Below, piece after piece: positions 57,515 to 64,000 of a DNA stretch of 64,000 nt. Origin of the DNA: Enhydrobacter sp. (GTDB taxonomy: Bacteria; Pseudomonadota; Alphaproteobacteria; Reyranellales; Reyranellaceae). Made by a program: the position numbers and the translations under genes. The stretch is from assembly GCF_030246845.1 (NCBI RefSeq), contig NZ_CP126889.1:3157001-3221000 (forward strand), in the 5' to 3' direction. How positions within the stretch are numbered: the stretch's first letter is position 1; every line of letters starts with the position of its first letter. The notes under the pieces were generated by a model. It was not told where the DNA came from and ran no database searches. It was given only the letters and a program-made list of their open reading frames with translations.

Positions 57515-58267
57515 TCAGACGGCGCGCAGCCCCTCCTTCGGCACCTCGCCGTCCGCTTCCTTGATGGCGGCACGGTATTCCTTCTCCGAGGAGAAGGGCG
57601 CGATCTTGGGATAGTCCTTCTTCCTGCCGGGCCGGATCGCCCCGCTGCTGGGCTCGACGATCAGGAGCTCACCCTCGCGGCCGAGGATCGGGATCTCCCG
57701 CTTCCAGCGCGAGTAGACCCGCCGGGCCGAGGCGGAGAAGTCGACATAGGTCGTGAACTCGCTGGGATCCTTGACGAACAGCGCCTCGTAGGTGGTGATG
57801 AACTCCTTCACGTACTTTTTGTCGACGATCTCCAGGTTGGACATCATCCAGCAGCGATCCTCGAACACCCAGTAGGTGCCGAGGCCGACGAACTCCTTCT
57901 GCCGCGTGAGGTAGGGATAGAAGGGGAAGCTGCGGCAGGCCATGGTGCGGTTGTCCCGCTCGCAGTGCCGCGCACCCTTGCAATGGATGGCCATGCAGTC
58001 CGAGGTGAGCTCGGCCACGATCTGGCGCGTGGCGTAGTCGTAGGGCTTGAACTTCGACCAGAGGTCGGTCCGGGCCCTGAGCAGCTCGAACTCGACCTTG
58101 TGCACGACCGGCACGGCGTTGTCGGTCGAGCAGCAGACGGGCGAGCCGCCGTTCAGCGGCGCACACTTGCGGCCGCAGTCGAAGCGGGAGATGGGAGCGG
58201 TGAACCCGTCATAGAGCTCGGCGAAGTCGGCGGGGGCGATGGTGGCTTGCGAGGGCTTCTTCGACAT
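57515..58267 (-). CDS. Uncharacterised cysteine-rich protein
   Basis: A 250-residue soluble protein I do not recognise with confidence. Cys cluster in the first half: FDCGRKC, SPVCCSTDNAVP, SDCMAIHCKGARHCERDN, then MACRSFPFYPY. This spacing resembles zinc- or iron-cluster-binding YkgJ/CxxCxxCC-like proteins, but the order is not a clean match. The C-terminal half is charged (DFSASARRVYSRWKRE). ATG 58267 is taken although the frame continues upstream. Neighbours, a methyltransferase and ubiA, give no clear clue. Confidence 0.68.
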   Translation of the reverse strand: MSKKPSQATIAPADFAELYDGFTAPISRFDCGRKCAPLNGGSPVCCSTDNAVPVVHKVEFELLRARTDLWSKFKPYDYATRQIVAELTSDCMAIHCKGARHCERDNRTMACRSFPFYPYLTRQKEFVGLGTYWVFEDRCWMMSNLEIVDKKYVKEFITTYEALFVKDPSEFTTYVDFSASARRVYSRWKREIPILGREGELLIVEPSSGAIRPGRKKDYPKIAPFSSEKEYRAAIKEADGEVPKEGLRAV

Positions 58268-58305
58268 GCAGCGGCCGTGTAGCCGAAACGGATGTGAAAG
58301 AACAG

Positions 58306-58998
58306 TTAAGGAATTCTGACGGTGCCGTGGGGATAGGGCAATACGCGCCACACGACGGTCTCGCGCATGCCGCGATTCTCGAGCTGCAGCGAGGTCGGGA
58401 TCTGGTAGCGGGCTCGTTCCTCGAGTCCCTGGGCGCTGAAGTAGTTCCGACCCGGATCGCCCAGCAGGACCAGCCGGCCGGCGCCGGCATGGCCGCGCAG
58501 CCAGGCCAGGGCGCGGGCCGACATGTCGCGCTCGTAGCAGACGTCGCCGGCGATGACGATGTCGGCCTCGGGTTCGGCTTCGGGCCCGGCGAGCCAGTCC
58601 TCGTCGCTGACCTCGAAGGCGAGCCCGTTTGCGGCGGCATTCAGACGGGCTGCAATCAGCGACAGCCTGTCGATGTCGTTGGCCAGCACGGACGCTGCGC
58701 CCGCCCGTACGGCGGCCATCGAGGAGACACCCGAGCCCGCCGCGAAATCGATCACGCGCCTGCCGCGCACCTCCTCGGGATGATCGAGCAGATAGCGCGC
58801 GATGGCCTGACCGCCCGGCCAGCAGAAGGCCCAGTAGGGCGGGTCGATGTTCTGCTCCTCCATCCAGGCTTCGGTGGCCTGCCAGATCGGCACATATTCA
58901 CTGGCCAGCCAGAGCCTGAACTCCGGCACCATCGCCGGCGTTTCGAGCGCGGTATTGGCGCGGATGAAGGCCTCGGGATCGGCCGGCAGGCGCGCCAT
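58306..58998 (-). CDS. EtfB lysine methyltransferase (METTL20-like)
   Basis: A 230-residue SAM-dependent methyltransferase. The PPYWAFCWPGGQAIARYLLD segment, VIDFAAGSGVSSMAAVRAGA (motif I) and VLANDIDRLS are a close match in pattern to human METTL20 and bacterial ETF-beta lysine methyltransferases; the post-II motif is GDVCYERD. It would methylate electron-transfer flavoprotein beta and tune electron flow from acyl-CoA dehydrogenases. Its ATG overlaps the ubiA stop by one base (TGATG). Confidence 0.85.
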   Translation of the reverse strand: MARLPADPEAFIRANTALETPAMVPEFRLWLASEYVPIWQATEAWMEEQNIDPPYWAFCWPGGQAIARYLLDHPEEVRGRRVIDFAAGSGVSSMAAVRAGAASVLANDIDRLSLIAARLNAAANGLAFEVSDEDWLAGPEAEPEADIVIAGDVCYERDMSARALAWLRGHAGAGRLVLLGDPGRNYFSAQGLEERARYQIPTSLQLENRGMRETVVWRVLPYPHGTVRIP

Positions 58999-59921
58999 CA
59001 GCCGAACTGGCCTGCAACGATGGCCGCCAGCATCAGCCAGCCCACGTGCGCATTGGCCTTGAACTTGGCCAGACAATCGCGCTGGTCGTGCGGCTTGAGG
59101 TCGGCGATCTGCCAGCCGAAGTGCACGGCGACCGCCGCCAGCACGACGAAGTAAGGGGGATGCAGCGGCGCCAGCAGGCCGACCGCGACCCACAGCGCCA
59201 CGGCGAGGACGGCGAAGAAGACGAGCCACAGCCGCGGCGCGCCGGCAAAGCGCCGTGCCGTCGAGCGCACGCCCACGATCGCATCGTCGCGCTGGTCCTG
59301 CATGGCGTAGATCGTGTCGTAGACCATGGTCCAGGCGACGCCGCCGAAATAGAGGGCGACCGTCGCTTTGGAAAGCGTACCGGTGACTGCCGCGAAGCCG
59401 AGCAGGGCGCCCCAGTTGAAGGCAAAGCCCAGCACCACCTGCGGCCACGAGGTGATGCGCTTCATCAGCGGATAGATCGCCACGATCAGCAGCGAGCCCA
59501 GGCCCACCAGCACTGCGAATTTGTTGAACTTGAACAGGATCACGGCTCCGACCAGCGCCTGCAGGACCATCCAGACGATCGCACCGCGCAGACCGACCTC
59601 GCCCGAAGGCAGCGGGCGGCTGCGCGTACGCTCCACCTCGGCGTCGATCTTGCGGTCGAGGATGTCGTTCCACGTGCAGCCCGCACCACGCATGGCGAGC
59701 GCGCCCAGCGCGAACAGCACCATCCATCCCAGGAGATGCGCCCAGTCCCGGCCCACTGCCAGCGCCAGCGACCACCAGCAGGGGAAGAGCAGCAGCCACG
59801 TGCCGATCGGTCGGTCCCAGCGCGCCAGCCGGCCGAACGGCCGCGCCGCCGGCGGGAGATGGCGGAGCGACCAATGCTGACGGTCGATATCGGTGAAGCC
59901 GGTTGTCCGGTCGGCGGTCAT
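58998..59921 (-). CDS. ubiA: 4-hydroxybenzoate polyprenyltransferase
   Basis: A 307-residue membrane prenyltransferase with about eight helices, attaching the isoprenoid tail to 4-hydroxybenzoate in ubiquinone synthesis. Both aspartate motifs are present: WNDILDRKID and YAMQDQRDD. I start at ATG 59921. It is coupled to the EtfB methyltransferase gene and divergent from rsmE; ubiD lies about 3 kb away. Confidence 0.95.
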   Translation of the reverse strand: MTADRTTGFTDIDRQHWSLRHLPPAARPFGRLARWDRPIGTWLLLFPCWWSLALAVGRDWAHLLGWMVLFALGALAMRGAGCTWNDILDRKIDAEVERTRSRPLPSGEVGLRGAIVWMVLQALVGAVILFKFNKFAVLVGLGSLLIVAIYPLMKRITSWPQVVLGFAFNWGALLGFAAVTGTLSKATVALYFGGVAWTMVYDTIYAMQDQRDDAIVGVRSTARRFAGAPRLWLVFFAVLAVALWVAVGLLAPLHPPYFVVLAAVAVHFGWQIADLKPHDQRDCLAKFKANAHVGWLMLAAIVAGQFG

Positions 59922-59941
59922 GACGGCATCATGGCGGCAAG

Positions 59942-59967
59942 CAAGCGGGAGTTCCAAGCGGGAGTTC
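59942..59967 (+). repeat. Tandem 13-base duplication before rsmE
   Basis: CAAGCGGGAGTTC occurs twice in direct succession (59942-59954 and 59955-59967). Each copy has a GGGAG ribosome-binding core; the second sits 4 bases before the rsmE ATG. It fills most of the 47-base gap to divergent ubiA. Confidence 0.85.
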
Positions 59968-59968
59968 C

Positions 59969-60757
59969 ATGAGCGTATCGCGCCTGTTCATCGAGGCCGA
60001 CCTCGCGGCCGGCGTCGAGGTGGCGCTCGATGAGGCCCAGGCCCACTATCTGCGCCACGTCATGCGGCGGGAGGAGGGGGCAAGTCTGCTGCTTTTCAAC
60101 GGCCGCGACGGCGAATGGAAAGCGGTGCTTTCCTTGCGCGGCAGGAAGGCGGCCGTGGCGGTCGTCGAAGGCCGAACACGCATCCAGGCGGAGGAGCCCG
60201 ACGTCTGGCTCTGCTTCGCGCCTGTCAAGCGGGCCCGCATCGACTTCATTGTCGAGAAGGCGACCGAGCTCGGCGTGTCGCTGCTGCAGCCTGTCCTGAC
60301 GCAGCACACCGCCGTCGAGCGCGTCAATGTGGACCGTCTGCGCGCCAACGCGATCGAGGCGGCGGAACAGACCGAACGCCTGTCGGTGCCCGAGGTCCGG
60401 CGGCCGGTCGAGCTGGGGCGGCTGATCGACCAATGGCCCGCCGGTCGGCGGCTGCTGATGTGCGACGAGACGGGCGGAGGGCCGCCGATCGCCGGGGCGC
60501 TGGCGGCCCTCGATTCGGCCGCGCGGACGGCGCCTTGGGCCATCGTGATCGGACCGGAAGGAGGCTTCGCCCAAGCCGAGCTGGCGGCGCTCCGTCGCAT
60601 GACGGATGTGACGCCTGTCGGCCTCGGGCCGCGTATCCTGCGCGCCGACACGGCGGCGCTCGCGGCCCTGGCCTGCTGGCAGGCCGTGCTGGGCGACTGG
60701 CGGGAGCCGACGCCGCGTCTGAGCGGCGACTATCGCACCGCCAGGAGCGCGCGCTGA
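59969..60757 (+). CDS. rsmE: 16S rRNA (uracil1498-N3)-methyltransferase
   Basis: A 262-residue SPOUT methyltransferase modifying U1498 of 16S rRNA. The N-terminal PUA-like part includes HYLRHVMRREEGASLLLFNG, and the knotted C-terminus has IGPEGGFAQAELAALRR and LGPRILRADTAALAAL. Normal length. Translation starts right after a duplicated Shine-Dalgarno unit. Confidence 0.94.
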   Translation: MSVSRLFIEADLAAGVEVALDEAQAHYLRHVMRREEGASLLLFNGRDGEWKAVLSLRGRKAAVAVVEGRTRIQAEEPDVWLCFAPVKRARIDFIVEKATELGVSLLQPVLTQHTAVERVNVDRLRANAIEAAEQTERLSVPEVRRPVELGRLIDQWPAGRRLLMCDETGGGPPIAGALAALDSAARTAPWAIVIGPEGGFAQAELAALRRMTDVTPVGLGPRILRADTAALAALACWQAVLGDWREPTPRLSGDYRTARSAR

Positions 60758-60899
60758 GCGCTTGCGCCCGCCCCCGGCGATATGGGAGAGGGGGAATCGA
60801 ACATCATGAACCAGCCGCGTCCTTGCGTGAGAATTCCTCGTGCGAGTCGCGCCGTCTCCGGCGGCACTGTCGTGGGGCGATACAGGGAGCCATCACCGC

Positions 60900-62264
60900 A
60901 TGTCCGCACCACCGTCGGGCGGCGGCACGCCGATCGAGAGTCGGCGGCAGCTCGTCGACTACTTCGCTGCCGGCAACAAGCCGCGCGCGAACTGGCGCAT
61001 GGGTACCGAGCACGAGAAGTTCGGCTTCGACAGAAAGACGCTGCAGGCCGTTCCCTATGACGGGCCGGCCGGCGTGCGCCTGATGCTGGAAGGGCTGACG
61101 CGTTTCGGCTGGGAGCCTGTGATCGAGGGCAACAATCCGATCGCGCTGACGCGCGGCAAGGCCAGCGTCACGCTGGAGCCCGGCGGGCAGTTCGAGCTTT
61201 CCGGCGCGCCGCTCGAGACCCTGCACGAGACCGCGGCCGAGAATGCCCAGCATCTCGACGAGGTCAGGGAAGTCGCGGACGAGCTCGGCCTCGGCTACAT
61301 CGGCCTCGGCTTCGCCCCGCAATGGAAGCGCGAGGACGTGCACTGGATGCCCAAGGGGCGCTACAGGATCATGCGCGACTACATGCCGAAGAAGGGCAAG
61401 CTCGGCCTCGACATGATGCTGCGCACCTGCACGGTGCAGACCAACCTCGACTTCGAGTCCGAAGCCGACATGGTGAAGAAGTTTCGCGTGTCGCTCGCCC
61501 TGCAGCCGCTGGCCACCGCGCTGTTCGCCAACTCGCCGTTCCTCGAAGGGCGGGCATCGGGCTTCAAGAGTTACCGCAGCCACATCTGGACCGACACCGA
61601 TCCCGACCGCTGCGGCATGCTGCCCTTCGTGTTCGAGACGGGCTTCGGCTTCGAGCGCTATGCCGACTACCTGCTCGATGTGCCGATGTACTTCGTCTAT
61701 CGCGACGGCAGGTACATCGATGCGGCCGGCCAGAGCTTCCGCGACTTCCTGAAGGGCCGGCTGCCGGCGCGGCCGGGCGAGCTGCCGACCATCAACGACT
61801 GGGCCGATCACGTGACAACGGCCTTTCCGGAAGTTCGCCTGAAGCGCTACCTCGAGATGCGCGGCGCCGACTCGGGTCCCTTGCCGGCGCTCAATGCCCT
61901 TCCCGCACTGTGGGTCGGCCTGCTCTACGAGCAAAGCGCGCTCGACGCGGCCTGGGACCTGGTCAAGGACTGGACGATCGAGGATCACGACTACCTGCGC
62001 AGCCATGCGCCGCGGACCGGGCTCTCGACCAAGTTCCAGGGCCTGCCGCTGTCGGACCTGGCGCGCGATGTGATCGAGATCGCGCATGCCGGCCTGCGGG
62101 CGCGCAAGCGGCTCGATGCGGACGGCAACGACGAGACCATCCATCTCGCGCCGCTCGATCGTGCCGTCGCCAGCGGTCTCGCGCCCGCCGACGAGCTGCT
62201 GGCCAAGTGGCAGGGCGAATGGCAGGGCTCGTTCGAGCCCTTGTTCCGCGACTACGCCTACTGA
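60900..62264 (+). CDS. gshA: Glutamate-cysteine ligase (plant type)
   Basis: A 454-residue gamma-glutamylcysteine synthetase, the first step of glutathione synthesis. It is the plant/alphaproteobacterial GCS2-like form: WRMGTEHEKFGF (near residue 38), LEPGGQFELSGAPLETLH, and the RTCTVQTNLDFESEADM block. I start at ATG 60900; the 142 bases upstream hold no recognisable regulatory site. It is 14 bases from the next gene and probably cotranscribed. Confidence 0.93.
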   Translation: MSAPPSGGGTPIESRRQLVDYFAAGNKPRANWRMGTEHEKFGFDRKTLQAVPYDGPAGVRLMLEGLTRFGWEPVIEGNNPIALTRGKASVTLEPGGQFELSGAPLETLHETAAENAQHLDEVREVADELGLGYIGLGFAPQWKREDVHWMPKGRYRIMRDYMPKKGKLGLDMMLRTCTVQTNLDFESEADMVKKFRVSLALQPLATALFANSPFLEGRASGFKSYRSHIWTDTDPDRCGMLPFVFETGFGFERYADYLLDVPMYFVYRDGRYIDAAGQSFRDFLKGRLPARPGELPTINDWADHVTTAFPEVRLKRYLEMRGADSGPLPALNALPALWVGLLYEQSALDAAWDLVKDWTIEDHDYLRSHAPRTGLSTKFQGLPLSDLARDVIEIAHAGLRARKRLDADGNDETIHLAPLDRAVASGLAPADELLAKWQGEWQGSFEPLFRDYAY

Positions 62265-62278
62265 GCTACTGTCCGCCG

Positions 62279-63133
62279 ATGCTCGACCGTTGCGACCGGG
62301 TCCAGATCGCCGTCCACGATGCCGGCAAGGCGGCATTGCGCTACAAGCAATTGCTTGGGTGCGAGATCGCGCGCCGCGACCACAGCCGTCGTTTGAGTGC
62401 ACGGCGCACGATCCTCGCCGTCGGCGAAAGCGAGTTCGAACTGTGCGAGCCCGACGGCGCTGGCCGTACGCGCGACTTCCTGGGCGCTCGGGGCGAAGGG
62501 CTCATGACAGCCGGCTACTGCACCGCCGACCTCGACGGCATGGCAAGGCGATGGGAGGGGCTCGGCATCGCCTACGAACGCGAAGACGAGCAGCTCTACC
62601 TCGGGGCCGATATCACCTTCGGCCTGCCGATGGTCGTCTCGCAAAGCACCTACCGGCCGCGTGTCGGGCCGGTGTCCTTCCTCTACGAGACCACGAACAC
62701 ACTGGCGAGCGACTGGCGCCGCGCCGCAGCGCTCTATGCCGGCCTGTTCGGCCTCGATCCCGCGCGCTTCAGCGAGATCGGCAGCGAGCGCTTCGGCTAT
62801 GTCGGCACACTGACCCTGTTCGATCCACCCAACAGGCTCGATCGCATCGAGCTCAGCCAGGCGACCGACGATGTCCATGCCATGGGTCGATTCGTGAGAA
62901 AGCACGGCGATTCGCTCTACATGTGCTACGTCGAGACGCACGACTGGCCCGCGATCCGCGGCCGGCTTCTCGAAGCCGATGCTCGCTACACGCCGCGCGG
63001 CTCCGATCCGGCGACCGATCCGGACGGCGGATGGGTGCATCCGAAGGAACTGCATGGCCTGCTGCTCGGCGTCTCGCGCACCGGGCTCGCCTGGGAATGG
63101 TCCGGCCGCGAAGACCTGGTGCCGCCTCCATGA
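62279..63133 (+). CDS. Two-domain VOC superfamily protein
   Basis: A 284-residue protein with two VOC modules: about 4-115 (VQIAVHDAGKAALRYKQLLG) and 135-275 (VSFLYETTNTLASDWRRAAALYAGLFG). The arrangement resembles dioxygenases of the 4-hydroxyphenylpyruvate or catechol type, but metal ligands are not clear in both halves. Position after gshA hints at a thiol- or glyoxal-related role, by context only. Its end shares ATGA with the next gene. Confidence 0.75.
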   Translation: MLDRCDRVQIAVHDAGKAALRYKQLLGCEIARRDHSRRLSARRTILAVGESEFELCEPDGAGRTRDFLGARGEGLMTAGYCTADLDGMARRWEGLGIAYEREDEQLYLGADITFGLPMVVSQSTYRPRVGPVSFLYETTNTLASDWRRAAALYAGLFGLDPARFSEIGSERFGYVGTLTLFDPPNRLDRIELSQATDDVHAMGRFVRKHGDSLYMCYVETHDWPAIRGRLLEADARYTPRGSDPATDPDGGWVHPKELHGLLLGVSRTGLAWEWSGREDLVPPP

Positions 63134-63669
63134 GGCGGCGCACGCTGATGGTCTTGTTTTCCGCGCTGCCGGTCGCGGCGCGGGCGCAATCGGACGGAGA
63201 ATGGCAGACCATCGTGGCGCCCGATCTGCGTTTTCGGCTCGAGATGCCGGCGCCGGTGGAGAAGAGCGTCGCCGGCCAGAAGGACCCCGGCAACCTCGCG
63301 CCTCGTGTCGCCTGGGAGTCCAGGCGCGCCGACCAGATATTCGACTTCGACTATGTCGACTACGAGCCCGACTGGTTCAGCGGTCACGATACGAAGCAGA
63401 TGGCCCGGAACCTGGGCCGAGGGGATGCCGAGAAGGCGTTCCCCAAGGACAAGTTCAAGTATACGCGCGATCAACTGGTCACGCTGCAGGGCTGGGACGG
63501 CTACGCGCTCGACATCGAAGGCGGCGATGGCGGCTATGTGATGATGCGCACCTACATCGTGAAGGACCGGCTTTATCGCCTGCTGGCCACCGCCAAGAGC
63601 GACATGCGAACCCGCGGCGCGGCCGTCCGCTTCATCGAGTCGCTGCGGTTGGCGGAGACGCGAGAATAG
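63130..63669 (+). CDS. Exported protein of unknown function
   Basis: A 179-residue secreted protein. A short basic N-terminus and hydrophobic core end at ARAQ (about 17-20). The mature part, from WQTIVAPDLRFRLEMP through WFSGHDTKQMARNLG to YIVKDRLYRLLATAKS, looks like a small lipocalin- or PsbP-like beta fold, which I can only suggest. Translationally coupled to the VOC gene. Confidence 0.7.
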   Translation: MRRRTLMVLFSALPVAARAQSDGEWQTIVAPDLRFRLEMPAPVEKSVAGQKDPGNLAPRVAWESRRADQIFDFDYVDYEPDWFSGHDTKQMARNLGRGDAEKAFPKDKFKYTRDQLVTLQGWDGYALDIEGGDGGYVMMRTYIVKDRLYRLLATAKSDMRTRGAAVRFIESLRLAETRE

Positions 63670-63685
63670 GCCGGAGAAGGGAGCG

Positions 63686-64000
63686 ATGCGGATCTGCGTC
63701 TTCGGCGCCGGCGCGATCGGCGGGAACTTTGCGGCGCGGCTCGCCGCGGCCGGCAACGAGGTGTCCGTCGTCGTCCGCGGCGCCCATCTAGAGGCGATCC
63801 GGCGGAATGGGCTCGTCCTGCTGACGGGCGAGCGAAAGATCGTCGCGCCCGTGCGGGCCAGCGACCGGCCGGCCGATCTCGGGCCGCAGGATATCGTCCT
63901 GGTGACGATGAAGGCCTGCGGTCAGGCCGTGCTTGCCGACACCGTCGGGCCGCTGCTCGGCGCCGGGACGTCGGTCGTCTTCGTGCAGAACGGCATTCCC
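63686..64000 (+). CDS. 2-dehydropantoate 2-reductase family, partial
   Basis: The first 105 residues of a ketopantoate reductase-like (PanE/ApbA) protein, cut by the window end. The NADPH motif RICVFGAGAIGGNFAARLAAAG opens it, followed by VTMKACGQAV and VVFVQNGIP. GAAGGGAG precedes the ATG. Whether it makes pantoate or is one of the many paralogs acting on other 2-keto acids cannot be told from this fragment. Confidence 0.85.
   Translation, partial: MRICVFGAGAIGGNFAARLAAAGNEVSVVVRGAHLEAIRRNGLVLLTGERKIVAPVRASDRPADLGPQDIVLVTMKACGQAVLADTVGPLLGAGTSVVFVQNGIP

Noticed and set aside
60782..61060. A small plus-strand frame starting before gshA
   Set aside because: It runs into gshA in another frame and its translation is Arg-rich shadow; no support as a leader peptide.

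Overview
This window is GC-rich (roughly two-thirds G+C by eye), densely coded chromosomal DNA of an alphaproteobacterium. The evidence is the conserved gene block dgt-argS-SPOR-nagZ-scpA-scpB-tatABC-serS-surE-pcm-NlpD-like, a plant-type glutamate-cysteine ligase, DUF1491 and DUF2852 proteins, UbiA/UbiD, an EtfB lysine methyltransferase, and a promoter matching the alphaproteobacterial EcfG general-stress consensus. A Reyranella-like or other Rhodospirillales/Hyphomicrobiales host is my guess from gene style only. I see no rRNA, tRNA, insertion sequence, prophage or CRISPR array, and no gene-free stretch longer than 300 bases.

Layout. 0-13 kb holds a co-directional core block: a TerC-like membrane protein, a dNTP triphosphohydrolase, arginyl-tRNA synthetase, a SPOR envelope protein, NagZ, condensin partners ScpA/ScpB, the Tat translocase, seryl-tRNA synthetase, SurE, Pcm and a lipoprotein LysM/LytM factor. 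13-17 kb: an ABC-F ATPase, release factor 3 and RidA. 17-27 kb is a catabolic accessory region: FAD-linked oxidase, SCP-x-type thiolase, SDR, a class III adenylate cyclase translationally coupled to the SDR, flavodoxin, two tandem PaaG-type hydratases, SMP-30 lactonase and malonyl-CoA decarboxylase. 27-31 kb: alkylation repair (alkA, ogt), an ABC exporter and a divergent glycosyltransferase. 31-38 kb: a PcaF-like thiolase, nicotinamidase, queuosine genes tgt/queA, an MBL hydrolase and purD, then a small Phd/VapC-type toxin-antitoxin pair lying between purD and xseA. 38-48 kb: xseA, a stress-type GlsB protein, an extended AI-2E family transporter, an RraA-like protein, a VOC protein, a lytic transglycosylase, PmbA and leuA. 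48-64 kb: a small exported protein, a CoA-transferase, uncharacterised proteins, a TetR regulator with neighbouring oxidoreductase and DUF2852 genes, MATE, UbiD, CreA, an EtfB methyltransferase with UbiA, RsmE, GshA and the start of a PanE-like reductase.

The most interesting signals are regulatory and non-coding. Upstream of leuA is what looks like a leucine attenuator: a promoter whose predicted start coincides with the ATG of an 11-residue peptide containing four leucines, followed by a strong hairpin. The toxin-antitoxin pair has two tandem 12-bp palindromic units over its predicted start site. glsB has a perfect EcfG-type promoter and a 3 x 14-nt Shine-Dalgarno-bearing tandem repeat in its leader; rsmE has a similar 2 x 13-nt duplication. 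A TetR gene carries an operator-like dyad at its own start, with a near-identical copy in front of the DUF2852 gene. Three copies of a dispersed TGTCAT-ended repeat sit between genes. All are read from sequence only; none has been tested here.
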